Positions 27,090 through 35,903 of a DNA stretch of 64,000 bases are shown one piece after another. Within the stretch, counting starts at the first letter, position 1; the number at the start of each line of letters is the position of its first letter. Under the pieces are notes generated by a model that was not told where the DNA came from, made no database searches, and was given only the letters and a program-made list of their open reading frames with translations. The position numbers and the translations under genes are program-made. Origin of the DNA: Duganella aquatilis (lineage in GTDB: Bacteria > Pseudomonadota > Gammaproteobacteria > Burkholderiales > Burkholderiaceae_D); the NCBI RefSeq assembly GCF_009674565.1, contig NZ_WKJL01000001.1, positions 372,001 to 436,000 on the forward strand. Reading direction: 5' to 3'.

Positions 27090-29060
27090 TCAGGCGCGCG
27101 GACGCTGGCGGTGGAACACCAGCGGGCTGTACGGAATGGCGGACGGCGGCGCCGATTTGAGGATGCCCGGCTTCATCGCCCCGACCACGTGCATTTCGCA
27201 GGGCTTGCAGTCGAATTTCAGCGTGTAGGTCTCGTCGCCGCTGACCAGGGTCATCGGCTCGGCCTTCACCTGGCCCTGGACGCCTTGCACGCCCTTGGCC
27301 TGTTTCGGGCACAGGTTGAACGAGAAGCGCAGGCAGTGCTTGGTGATCATCAGCGGCACTTCGCCGGCTTCCTCGTGCGCCTCGTAGGCGGCGGCGATCA
27401 GCTGCACGCCGTGCTTGTGGTAGAAGGCGCGGGCTTTCTCGTTGTAGACGTTGGCCAGGTAGCTGAGCTGGGTGTCCGGGTAGATCGCCGGCGGCTCGGC
27501 GGCGGCCTTGCGCAGCGGACGGTCCCAGGCCGCCAGGCGCACGGCTTCATGCGCTTCGATGGCGTCGCGGCGCAGTGCGTTGATGGCGGCCGACGGCACA
27601 AACCACGGCTGCGACAGCTTCAGTTCGACGCTGTCGGCACGGAACATGGTCGCGCCCAGCTTGCCGAGGCTGGCGCGCAGCGCGGCATCCGCCTGCTCGG
27701 CCTGGGTGGCCGGCTGCAGGGCGATGGCGGCGTCGGTGACGCTCAGGTAGCCGTCCTCGTCGCGCAGCGACAGGCGCAGGCCGCCGTCCTGTTCGCTCAG
27801 CGTCAGGTGCAGGCCGACCTTGCGGTCCGACGATTTCTTGTTCAGCGCCGATTCCCACTGGCGGTCGCCATTGCGGTTGACCGACAGGCCGACTTTCAGA
27901 CCCACCAGGCTGCTGACGGTCTCGTTCGGGAACACGCGCCACAGCTGGCCGTCATCGCTCTCGCTGAGTTTTTTCGCGGTGTTGGCCTGGATGCCGAAAG
28001 TCTCGCGCTTGTGCATGTAGTTCAGGCCGTCGCCGTTGGACATCGGTGCGTTGGTCAGCAGGTCGAAGTGGTCGGTGGCGATGCGGGTGATCGTGCCCAG
28101 TTCGACGCCGACGTATTTCGGGCTGTCGAAGGCGCCGATTTCGTCCTGGCGGCCGTTGGCGAAGTAATCGGTGTGGCCGCGGTGGAAATTCTTGTCGATG
28201 TCCGGCGTGAACAGGATGCTGGTCTGGCCGCTGGCGGCGCGGGTGAACTCGGTGCGGCGTTCCAGGATTTCGTCCAGCAGCAGGCGGTAGTGGGCGGTGA
28301 TGTTCTTTACATAACCCATGTCCTTGTAGCGGCCTTCGATCTTGAAGGAACGGATGCCGGCGTCGACCAGCGCTTCCAGGTTGCGGCTCTGATCGTTGTC
28401 CTTCATCGACAGCAGGTGTTTTTCATAGGCCACCACGCGGCCCTTGTTGTCGCTCAGCGTGTACGGCAGGCGGCAGGCCTGCGAGCAATCGCCGCGATTG
28501 GCGCTGCGGCCGGTGTCGGCGTGCGAGATGTAGCACTGACCGGAATAAGCCACGCACAGCGCGCCGTGGATGAAATATTCCAGCGGCGTGTCGACGTCGG
28601 CGTGGATCTTCTTGATCTGTTCGATGGTCAGCTCGCGCGCCAGCACCAGCTGCGAGAAGCCGACGTCGCCGAGGAATCTGGCCTTTTCCATGGTGCGGAT
28701 GTCGCACTGGGTGCTGGCGTGCAGCTGGATCGGCGGCAGGTCCATTTCCAGCAGGCCCATGTCCTGCACGATCAGCGCATCGACGCCGGCTTCGTACAGT
28801 TGCCAGATCTGCTTGCGGGCGGCTTCCAGCTCGGCATCGTGCAGAATCGTGTTCAGCGTGACGAAAATGCGCGAGCGGTAGCGGTGCGCGAACTCCACCA
28901 GGCTGGAGATTTCCTCGATCGAATTGCTGGCGTTATGGCGCGCGCCAAACGCCGGGCCGCCGATGTAGACGGCGTCGGCGCCATGCAGAATCGCTTCACG
29001 GCCGATTTCGGCGGTCTTGGCGGGCGACAGCAGTTCAAGCTGGTGGGCTAGCAGAGTCAT
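27090..29060 (-). CDS. rlhA: U32-family 23S rRNA 5-hydroxycytidine synthase
   Basis: 656-aa peptidase-U32-family protein whose length and domain plan match E. coli RlhA (YdcP), which hydroxylates C2501 of 23S rRNA using prephenate-dependent chemistry. Recognisable segments: LELLSPAKTAEIGREAILHG, GADAVYIGGPAFGAR, IHGALCVAYSGQC, ANRGDCSQACR (cysteines for an iron-sulfur cluster) and FKIEGRYKDMGYV. The collagenase-like domain is at the N-terminus and the C-terminal half carries the extra U32 C domain. A monocistronic unit with its own terminator. Confidence 0.9.
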   Translation of the reverse strand: MTLLAHQLELLSPAKTAEIGREAILHGADAVYIGGPAFGARHNASNSIEEISSLVEFAHRYRSRIFVTLNTILHDAELEAARKQIWQLYEAGVDALIVQDMGLLEMDLPPIQLHASTQCDIRTMEKARFLGDVGFSQLVLARELTIEQIKKIHADVDTPLEYFIHGALCVAYSGQCYISHADTGRSANRGDCSQACRLPYTLSDNKGRVVAYEKHLLSMKDNDQSRNLEALVDAGIRSFKIEGRYKDMGYVKNITAHYRLLLDEILERRTEFTRAASGQTSILFTPDIDKNFHRGHTDYFANGRQDEIGAFDSPKYVGVELGTITRIATDHFDLLTNAPMSNGDGLNYMHKRETFGIQANTAKKLSESDDGQLWRVFPNETVSSLVGLKVGLSVNRNGDRQWESALNKKSSDRKVGLHLTLSEQDGGLRLSLRDEDGYLSVTDAAIALQPATQAEQADAALRASLGKLGATMFRADSVELKLSQPWFVPSAAINALRRDAIEAHEAVRLAAWDRPLRKAAAEPPAIYPDTQLSYLANVYNEKARAFYHKHGVQLIAAAYEAHEEAGEVPLMITKHCLRFSFNLCPKQAKGVQGVQGQVKAEPMTLVSGDETYTLKFDCKPCEMHVVGAMKPGILKSAPPSAIPYSPLVFHRQRPRA

Positions 29061-29124
29061 GACTTAATTCCTTACGGTGAAGGCGGGAATTATAGCGAAA
29101 TCAAGGCCTTAAGTCACTCTGCGC

Positions 29125-31296
29125 CTATTGCACCGCCAGTTTTCCTGTCAGTTTGATGTCCGCCGAGGAGGCGCCGATGCTCAGTTTCACCGGACCGGAC
29201 TCCACGACAGGCGCGCCGCTCGCCGTATCCCAGTAGGCCAGCTGGCTGGCTTTCAAGGGGATATGCACGGTTCGGGTGGCGCCGGCCGGTAGCCGGACCC
29301 GCTCGAATCCGGCCAGCGCCTGCTTCGGCCGCGCCACTTTCGACGCCGGATGGCTGACATACAGCTGCACCACCGCATCGCCCTCGCGCCGGCCGGTATT
29401 GGTGACGTCGACGTCGACCGTCACCGTGCCGCCGGCGGCCAGGGCAGGGCTGCTGGTGCGCAGCTTGGCGTACCTGAAGCTGGTATAACTGAGGCCGTGG
29501 CCAAAGGCATACAGCGGCTTGCCCTTGAAATACATATAAGTATGGCCGTGGCGGATGTCGTAATCCATCATCGGCGGCAGCTGGCTCATGGATGACGGCC
29601 AGGTGCTGATCAGATGCCCGCCCGGATTGAAGTCGCCGAACAGCACGCGGCCGATCGCCGTGCCTTCATCCTGCGACGAATGCGCCATGTGCAAAATCGC
29701 AGGAACGTGCTGCTGCGACCAGTTGATGGTGTACGGGAAGCTGGAGACCAGCACCATGACCGTGCGCGGATTGGCGGCGTGAACCAGCTTGACCAGTTCT
29801 TCCTGTTTCAGCGCCAGCGTTTCGCGGTCGCGTCCTTCGCGGCCGTCGCCGGGATCGGCGCAAGGCTTGGTGCCGGCATCGGTCCAGTCGTTGGCCATGT
29901 TCGGGCCGCAGGTCGGGTCGTTGCCGACCACGACAATTGCCACATCGGCATTGCGCGCCGCCTTGACCGCCGCGCCGCCGGTGTTGTCCGCGGCGAACTG
30001 AATTTTGACGCCGTCGCCGGCCGCGGCCCTGATGCCGTCCAGCGGCGTGACGGCATATGGCGGATGGCCGCCGTACCAGTCCCAGTGCACGCCATCGGCC
30101 AGCGGACCGATCACGGCGATCGATTTCAGCTTGCCCCGGTTCAGCGGCAGCGTATTGCGTGCGTTCTTCAGCAGCACCACCGATTCCAGCGCCACCTGCA
30201 ACGATTGCGCGCGATGCTGCTCGCTCAGCCACGGTTCGGCGCCATCCTTGACGGCGGCGTAGGGATTGCCGTCCGGCGGATCGATCAGGCCCAGCCGGAT
30301 GGTGACCTGGAACTTGCGGCGCAAGGCGGTATCCAGCTCCGCCTCGCTGACCAGGCCTTCGGCCACGGCCTGTTTCATCTCATCCTGGAACTTGTCCAGG
30401 TACTGGTTGATGCCAGCCTTGAATGCCGCCACCACGGCGGTTTTGTGATCAGGATAGCGGTGGTACAGCTTGACCAGATTGCCGACCGCGCCGCCGTCGC
30501 CGGAAATCACTTCCGCGCCCCAGGTATCGATGACCAGGCTGTTGATGACGGGATGAACCGCCATCGGCACACCGTTCCAGGCGTTGTACGACGCCATCAG
30601 CGCCCGCGCGCCGCCGTCCTCAAAGCCCATGCGAAACGGCATGGCGTAGTATTCCCAGAACAGCCGCTGGTCAAAGTCGGACGACGAATTGCCACGTCCG
30701 TTTTCATTGCTGTTCGCCAGAAAATGCTTGAGCAGCGCGGCGGAGCGCCAGTACCTGGGATCGTCGCCCTGCAGGCCCTTGATGAACGCCGTGGCCATGG
30801 TGCCGGCCAGGAAGGGGTCTTCGCTGTAGACCTCTTCGGTGCGGCCCCAGCGCGGATCGCGCGCCAGGTCGGATTGCGGTCCCCACAGCATCAGCGAGGG
30901 CTGATTGTATTGGCTGTTTTGCGTGATGTAGCGGCCTTCGGCGCCCTGGATTTCGCCGGCCGTGCGCACCAACGCCGGATTCCAGGTCTCGCCCATGCCG
31001 GGCGGCTGCGGAAACTGGGTGGTGGTGATCGCGGCCAGCCCTTTTTTCTCGTTGCCGCGCTTGACCACGCCGTGAATGCCCTCGGAGCTGCCGAAGCTGG
31101 GAATGCCGAGCCGCTTGACGCTGGTGTCGGTGGAGAGGGCGGCGATTTTCTCGTCGACAGTCATCAGCGACAGGATGTTGCTGATCCGTTCCGCCGCAGG
31201 CAGCGACGGATTCCGGAACAGGTAATCGTCCGCGTTGGCCCGTGCGCACACGAGCAGGCAGGCGAGCGAGGTCGCCCGCAAAAACTTCGTGGTCAT
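29125..31296 (-). CDS. Glycoside hydrolase family 3 beta-glucosidase/xylosidase
   Basis: 723-aa exported GH3 enzyme that removes terminal beta-linked sugars. It has a signal peptide, an N-terminal (beta/alpha)8 domain with DPRWGRTEEVYSEDPFLAG and LKHFLANSNENGR, a nucleophile region EVISGDGGAVGN, a C-terminal alpha/beta sandwich (ESVVLLKNARNTLPL, VVVGNDPTCG) and a fibronectin-III-like end (TVDVDVTNTGRREGDAVVQLY). The ATG at 31296 is preceded by GGAGA. It lies downstream of an acyltransferase on the same strand. Glucosidase versus xylosidase specificity is not resolved. Confidence 0.9.
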   Translation of the reverse strand: MTTKFLRATSLACLLVCARANADDYLFRNPSLPAAERISNILSLMTVDEKIAALSTDTSVKRLGIPSFGSSEGIHGVVKRGNEKKGLAAITTTQFPQPPGMGETWNPALVRTAGEIQGAEGRYITQNSQYNQPSLMLWGPQSDLARDPRWGRTEEVYSEDPFLAGTMATAFIKGLQGDDPRYWRSAALLKHFLANSNENGRGNSSSDFDQRLFWEYYAMPFRMGFEDGGARALMASYNAWNGVPMAVHPVINSLVIDTWGAEVISGDGGAVGNLVKLYHRYPDHKTAVVAAFKAGINQYLDKFQDEMKQAVAEGLVSEAELDTALRRKFQVTIRLGLIDPPDGNPYAAVKDGAEPWLSEQHRAQSLQVALESVVLLKNARNTLPLNRGKLKSIAVIGPLADGVHWDWYGGHPPYAVTPLDGIRAAAGDGVKIQFAADNTGGAAVKAARNADVAIVVVGNDPTCGPNMANDWTDAGTKPCADPGDGREGRDRETLALKQEELVKLVHAANPRTVMVLVSSFPYTINWSQQHVPAILHMAHSSQDEGTAIGRVLFGDFNPGGHLISTWPSSMSQLPPMMDYDIRHGHTYMYFKGKPLYAFGHGLSYTSFRYAKLRTSSPALAAGGTVTVDVDVTNTGRREGDAVVQLYVSHPASKVARPKQALAGFERVRLPAGATRTVHIPLKASQLAYWDTASGAPVVESGPVKLSIGASSADIKLTGKLAVQ

Positions 31297-31393
31297 CTTG
31301 TCTCCAATTTTTTGGGTAATTATGAGCAAGATGGTGCAGCGGACCGGCAGGGCTGGCAAGACAGAAAATTACCGGTCCGCGTTATGTTTTTAC

Positions 31394-32512
31394 TCAACGG
31401 CGGCTTAACCAGCGGCGTACCGGGATGTCGTAGAACGTCAGGCACAGGTAGGCCACGGCGATGCAGGCCAGGAAGGTGAGAACCGTCACCGGCAGCGCGC
31501 TGGCCAGCGGCACCTTGCCTGCGGCGACCCAGGCGGTGTAGGTATAAACGAATGGATAATGGATGATGTAGATCGGATAGGAAATCGCCCCAAGGAAGGC
31601 GCACACCCTGGCACCCAGGCGCGTATCAACCTGGCCGCTGGCGCCGATGTAGACCACCAGCGGGAAAACCAGCACGATGCACAGCGCATCGTACAAACCG
31701 TTTTTCCAGAGATCCGCCGCGCCGCCGATGCGCGGCCAGGCCAGCGCGGCGATGATGATCAGGCTGCTGACCAGGAAGGCATGCTTGATGCGGCCCACAG
31801 TCACGACGCGCGACAACAGCAAACCGGCGAAGAAAGGGTAGAGCAAGCGCGTCAGGCCGATGCGCATCTGTGCCGGTTCCAGCGACCAGCCGCCGATCAC
31901 GTCGCCGTTCGGTCCGGTGAGGCAGTAGTGCACCATCGCGCCGCCGGCGACCAATACGCACAACGCCAGCAGCGTTTTCGAGAACTTGCGGACGAACAGC
32001 GCATAAAGAATGTTGGCGACATACTCATAGAACAGCGACCAGGCCGGGCCGTTCAGCGGATGCATCTCGCCCCAGCCGCGAATATCCAGCGCGGCGCCAA
32101 CCGGGATCAAGGTCATGCCGATGACCATCACCACCAGCATCAGCCACACCGGCGTGTCCTGGATCTTGGGGAAGATCGCGCTGGACTGCGTGTAGAACAT
32201 CACGGCGCCGATGATCATGGCGATCACGATCATCGGATGCAGGCGGATCAGCCGCCGCTTGAAGAAGTCCATGGTGGACATGGTGCGCCAGCGGTCATCG
32301 TAGGCATAGCCGATGACGAAACCGGACAGCACAAAGAAGAAATCCACCGCCAGGTAGCCGTGGTTGATGACCTGTTCGAAACGGCTGGCGGCATGCGCTT
32401 CGAACAGGTGGAAGGCAACCACCATGAGCGCGGCCACGCCGCGCAAACCATCCAGGATGGCGTAGTGCTGCTTGGTGTCGGCGAAGCCGCCAGATGCTGT
32501 GTTATTTGCCAC
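31394..32512 (-). CDS. Acyltransferase 3 family membrane protein (OafA/YrhL type)
   Basis: Integral-membrane acyltransferase with about ten TM segments. The hallmark is ILDGLRGVAALMVVAFHLFE (catalytic His in the first helix) followed by YLAVDFFFVLSGFVIGYAY. Members acetylate surface polysaccharides or sugars. I choose GTG at 32512 (372 aa) because AGAGGA sits 7 bases upstream; the longer frame opens at TTG 32551, but that would put a palindromic operator inside the coding region. Confidence 0.83.
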   Translation of the reverse strand: MANNTASGGFADTKQHYAILDGLRGVAALMVVAFHLFEAHAASRFEQVINHGYLAVDFFFVLSGFVIGYAYDDRWRTMSTMDFFKRRLIRLHPMIVIAMIIGAVMFYTQSSAIFPKIQDTPVWLMLVVMVIGMTLIPVGAALDIRGWGEMHPLNGPAWSLFYEYVANILYALFVRKFSKTLLALCVLVAGGAMVHYCLTGPNGDVIGGWSLEPAQMRIGLTRLLYPFFAGLLLSRVVTVGRIKHAFLVSSLIIIAALAWPRIGGAADLWKNGLYDALCIVLVFPLVVYIGASGQVDTRLGARVCAFLGAISYPIYIIHYPFVYTYTAWVAAGKVPLASALPVTVLTFLACIAVAYLCLTFYDIPVRRWLSRR

Positions 32513-32536
32513 TGGTTTTCCTCTGCTTGCTATGAC

Positions 32537-32550
32537 TGGAATCGTTTCCA
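32537..32550. promoter_or_regulatory. LacI/GalR-type operator-like palindrome before the acyltransferase gene
   Basis: TGGAATCGTTTCCA has perfect 5-bp arms (TGGAA/TTCCA) around a central CG, the usual shape of LacI-family operators. It sits 25 bases upstream of the proposed GTG start. Confidence 0.45.
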
Positions 32551-32575
32551 ATCGTGATTAAAAAAAAGCTGGACC

Positions 32576-33349
32576 TCAGCCTGGCGCCGCGGCTCTCATC
32601 ACCGTGGTGTCGGCGTGCGCCAGCAGGCGCGCCTTGTCGTCGGGCGCGTCGAACTCGACGATGAAATGGTCGATCTCGTTAATGGCGGCGACCCGATAGG
32701 GCGCGCGCGTTTCCAGTTTCTCGCTGGTCGCCAGCACGACGTTATGCTGGCCGGCAGCCGCCAGCGCTCTCTTGAACACCGCGTCGGCCATGCTGAAGGC
32801 GCACACGCCGGTGGCGGCCGCGATGGCGCAGGCGCCGATAAAGCAGTGGTCGAAATTCATCGATGAGGCCATGGCGATGGCGCCGGCATCGACGCAGCCG
32901 CCAACATGCGGGTCCACCATGCCGCCGATCATGAGCAGTTGCAGATCTTTGCGCTTCACGACTTCCGACGCGATGGCAATGGAGTTGGTGGCGACGGTGA
33001 TGCGGCTGTCCGCCGGCAGGAACGGCACGACTGCCAGATTGCTGCTGCCGTTATCCAGGAAAATCAGCTGGCCAGGCTTGACCAGGGAGGCGCCGACCCG
33101 CGCCAGCGCATTCTTCCGGTCGCGCGCTTCATCCACCCGCACTGCCATGGGAGTTGACGCCGGCGAGACCGGCAAGGCGCCGCCGTACACGCGGCGGCAG
33201 CGTCCTTCCGCAGCGAGGGCGCGCAGATCGCGGCGGATAGCGTCTTCGGATACGCCGAATTCCGCCGCCAATTCAGCGGCAACCACCGGCAGCCCTTGCT
33301 CCAGGCGAGCGGTGATGACGTCACGTCGTGCAATCGGAATTTCGTTCAT
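32576..33349 (-). CDS. DeoR-family sugar-phosphate-responsive repressor
   Basis: 257-aa regulator. An N-terminal DeoR helix-turn-helix (VVAAELAAEFGVSEDAIRRDLRALAAEGRCRRVYGGA) is followed by the sugar-binding DeoRC domain with KPGQLIFLDNGSSNLAVVPFL and the VATNSIAIA segment. Such proteins bind phosphorylated sugars. It has its own candidate operator upstream and is divergent from the dihydrofolate-reductase-like gene; the acyltransferase and GH3 genes lie downstream on the same strand. Confidence 0.92.
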   Translation of the reverse strand: MNEIPIARRDVITARLEQGLPVVAAELAAEFGVSEDAIRRDLRALAAEGRCRRVYGGALPVSPASTPMAVRVDEARDRKNALARVGASLVKPGQLIFLDNGSSNLAVVPFLPADSRITVATNSIAIASEVVKRKDLQLLMIGGMVDPHVGGCVDAGAIAMASSMNFDHCFIGACAIAAATGVCAFSMADAVFKRALAAAGQHNVVLATSEKLETRAPYRVAAINEIDHFIVEFDAPDDKARLLAHADTTVMRAAAPG

Positions 33350-33381
33350 GAGCGGATACTACTATGCAAAAACGAGAAAGT

Positions 33382-33407
33382 AAACGTGCACGTTTGTGCA
33401 CGTTTGT
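33382..33407. promoter_or_regulatory. Candidate DeoR operator
   Basis: AAACGTGCACGTTT at 33382-33395 is a 14-bp perfect palindrome, and its right half GTGCACGTTT is repeated directly at 33398-33407. Placed 33 bases upstream of the deoR-type start, it fits autoregulation and could also affect the divergent gene. Confidence 0.6.
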
Positions 33408-33479
33408 GAATGAGGTTGACGACGTGACCACGACCATGAAGGGTGATATTCTTGTCGCACAAATGATGAAGGAGATGGT

Positions 33480-34127
33480 ATGTCCGAACTGAAGGTGCGA
33501 TGCTTTGCGGTGTCGCTGGATGGCTATGGCGCGGGCCCGAATCAGAGCCTGGAAAACCCGATGGGCGATGGCGGCGGCGGGCTGCACACGTGGTTCCGTG
33601 GCACCCGCACCTTCCAGCGCATGATAGGGAATCCGTCGCAGGGAGCGGATGGTCCGGACGAGCAGTTTGCCGCGCGCGGCTTCGACAACATCGGCGCCTG
33701 GATCCTGGGCCGCAATATGTTCGGCCCGGTGCGTGGCGCCTGGCCGGACGACGAATGGAAAGGCTGGTGGGGCGATGAGCCGCCATACCACGTTCCCGTC
33801 TTCGTACTGACGCACCACGCCCGCGAACCGCTGGTGATGGCGGGCGGCACAACCTTCTACTTCGTCACCGACGGCATCCAGTCCGCCTACGACCAGGCGA
33901 TCAAGGCCGCAAACGGCAAGGATGTGCGGCTGGGCGGCGGCGTCGACACCATTCGCCAATATTTGCAGGCCGGCCTGGTTGATGAGCTGCACATGGCCAT
34001 TTCGCCGGTGCTGCTGGGTTCCGGCGAATCGCTGTTGGCGGGGCTGGACATGCTGGCGCTGGGCTTCTGCTGCACCGAGCACGTTCCGACCGAGGCCGCG
34101 ACGCATGTGGTGCTGCGCAAGGACTAA
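33480..34127 (+). CDS. Dihydrofolate reductase-like (RibD C-terminal domain) protein
   Basis: 215-aa RibD_C/DHFR-fold protein of the group often labelled 'dihydrofolate reductase family'. Typical segments: KVRCFAVSLDGYGAG, GRNMFGPVRG, PVFVLTHH and the C-terminal VDELHMAISPVLLGSGESLL. These enzymes bind NADPH, but substrates are mostly unknown. Its TAA is immediately followed, in the same frame, by the LacI-type gene, whose start is only 4 codon-lengths away. Confidence 0.85.
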   Translation: MSELKVRCFAVSLDGYGAGPNQSLENPMGDGGGGLHTWFRGTRTFQRMIGNPSQGADGPDEQFAARGFDNIGAWILGRNMFGPVRGAWPDDEWKGWWGDEPPYHVPVFVLTHHAREPLVMAGGTTFYFVTDGIQSAYDQAIKAANGKDVRLGGGVDTIRQYLQAGLVDELHMAISPVLLGSGESLLAGLDMLALGFCCTEHVPTEAATHVVLRKD

Positions 34128-34130
34128 GCC

Positions 34131-35117
34131 CTGAAATCCGCTCCTGAACCAACGTTATCCGATGTGGCCGCGCTGGCTGGCGTGTCGCGCGCGATCGCGT
34201 CGCGGGCCTTGTCGGCGCAGCCGAGGCCTGTTTCCGCCGACAAGCGCGAACGGGTGCTGCGCGCCGCCGAAACGCTGGGCTTCCGCCCCAATTCGCTGGC
34301 GCGCGGGCTGGCCAACAAGACCGTCAACCTGGTCGCCATCCTGGTCAATCACATTCACGACCTGTCGGACCTCGACCTGTTCGACCTGCTGCTGGCGGAG
34401 ATACAGGCCATCGGCAAGCAGGTGATCTTTATCCGTGTCGGCGCCGGCGAGCATGCCGAATCCTTCCTGCGCGACGGCGTGGCCTATCACGTCGATGCGG
34501 CGCTGGTGTTCTCCGATTTCGCCGATGCCGCCACCGTGCGCCGCATGTTCCGCAACAACGCGGTGCTGATGCTGAACGGCCATCACGATCCCGGCGTGCC
34601 GTCGGTGACGATGGACGAAGACCAGGGCATCCGCGAATGCGTGGCCGATGCGGCGGCCAAGGGCGTGCGCACCGCGCTGCTGCTGACCGGGCGTACCATG
34701 TCGCTGGTGGAGCAGGCACGCATCGCTTCCTATCGCGCGGCGCTGGCGCGGCACGGCATCAAGCTGCTGGGCGAATTGGCGGGAGATTATTCCTACGCCA
34801 GCGGACGCGCGCTGGCGCAGCAGATCGACGTGGATGCCACCGGTGCGGTGTTCTGCACGTCCGACGCGATGGCCATGGGCGTGCTGGATGCGCACCGCCA
34901 GCATTTTCCGCAGCATGTGCCGACCCGCTTCCGGCTGTACGGCTTCGACAACATCTCGCTGACGCAGTTCGACGCCTATCCGATTTCATCCATCGGCTCG
35001 GACAGACGGGAATACGTGGCGCAGATCGTGCGCATCCTGAACCAGCCGGCGGATCTGGCGCAGAACAGCGACCAGGTGCTGGTCGCCACGCGGTTTGTTT
35101 CGCGGCTTACGGGGTAA
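34131..35117 (+). CDS. LacI-family transcriptional regulator, apparent CTG start
   Basis: About 328-aa LacI/GalR repressor: helix-turn-helix TLSDVAALAGVSRAIASRAL, hinge RPNSLARGLANKTVNLVAIL, then a periplasmic-binding-like sugar domain ending in YPISSIGSDRREYVAQ. The first ATG or GTG in frame (GTG 34164) would delete half of helix 1. The only upstream codon that keeps the domain is CTG at 34131, with AAGGA at 34119-34123 well spaced; the preceding in-frame TAA belongs to the upstream gene. It probably controls the convergent glycosylasparagine locus through the 38927-38944 palindrome. The 3' end overlaps that locus by 11 bases. Confidence 0.85.
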   Translation: MKSAPEPTLSDVAALAGVSRAIASRALSAQPRPVSADKRERVLRAAETLGFRPNSLARGLANKTVNLVAILVNHIHDLSDLDLFDLLLAEIQAIGKQVIFIRVGAGEHAESFLRDGVAYHVDAALVFSDFADAATVRRMFRNNAVLMLNGHHDPGVPSVTMDEDQGIRECVADAAAKGVRTALLLTGRTMSLVEQARIASYRAALARHGIKLLGELAGDYSYASGRALAQQIDVDATGAVFCTSDAMAMGVLDAHRQHFPQHVPTRFRLYGFDNISLTQFDAYPISSIGSDRREYVAQIVRILNQPADLAQNSDQVLVATRFVSRLTG

Positions 35118-35892
35118 GTGTCGGCGGCACGGTTTTGCTGCCCCACCATTTCTTGTAGTTGGCCGCGTAGGCGCCGGACTTGATGTAGTCCGACACGAAA
35201 CCGTTCACGAACTTCAGCAGCGCCGGATCGCCCTTGGCCATGGCGATGCCGATCGGCGTATTGCCGTACATCGTAGGCAAGGTCTCCAGCTGGTCGTTCT
35301 TGCTGGCCAGGTAATCCAGCAGCGATGAATCCTCGACGCCGGCATCGGCGCGCTTTTGCTGCAGCAGCAGGACGCCGTCCGGAGAAAAATTATCGGTGTA
35401 GATGAAGATCGCCTGCGGCGCCGATTGGCGCAGGAAGGTGTCGGCCGTGGTGCCCCGGCCAACCACGACGCGCTTGCCGTTCAGGTCCGCCAGCGTCTTG
35501 ATATGCATGCTCTTTTGCGCGATCACGCGCAGGCCGGCCAGATTGTAGGGAATGGAGAAGTCCACCACGCGCGCGCGTTGCGGCGTGATCGAGACATTGG
35601 CCACCACCAGATCCAGCTGCTTCGACATCAGCATCGAGATGCGCGCATCGCTGGAGACGTCGGAAAAGCGCACCGGCACGCCGATTTTCGCGGCCAGCTG
35701 TTTTGCGACATCGACGTCGTAGCCGACCGGCTCATTGCTGGCGTCGCGAAAACCGACCGGCTCACCACCCAGCGAGACGCCGATGCGCACATAGCCGCGC
35801 GCCTTGATTTCCTCGATGCGGCCGGCCAGCGCCGACGTTGCCGCCAGCATCAATGCCACAACGGCGGCGGTGCGTTTGAAACGATGCTGCAT
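35107..35892 (-). CDS. Amino-acid-type ABC transporter, periplasmic substrate-binding protein
   Basis: 261-aa family-3 solute-binding protein: signal peptide (AVVALMLAATSALA), GYVRIGVSLGGEPVGF, YDVDVAKQLAAKIGV, LDLVVANVSITPQRARVVDF and NGKRVVVGRGTTADTFL. It captures a polar amino acid or amino-acid conjugate. It is the last gene of the - strand cluster, 11 bases after the asparaginase gene. The context suggests a glycosylasparagine such as GlcNAc-Asn as ligand, which is inference. Confidence 0.88.
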   Translation of the reverse strand: MQHRFKRTAAVVALMLAATSALAGRIEEIKARGYVRIGVSLGGEPVGFRDASNEPVGYDVDVAKQLAAKIGVPVRFSDVSSDARISMLMSKQLDLVVANVSITPQRARVVDFSIPYNLAGLRVIAQKSMHIKTLADLNGKRVVVGRGTTADTFLRQSAPQAIFIYTDNFSPDGVLLLQQKRADAGVEDSSLLDYLASKNDQLETLPTMYGNTPIGIAMAKGDPALLKFVNGFVSDYIKSGAYAANYKKWWGSKTVPPTLTP

Positions 35893-35903
35893 GCTGAACC
35901 CTT

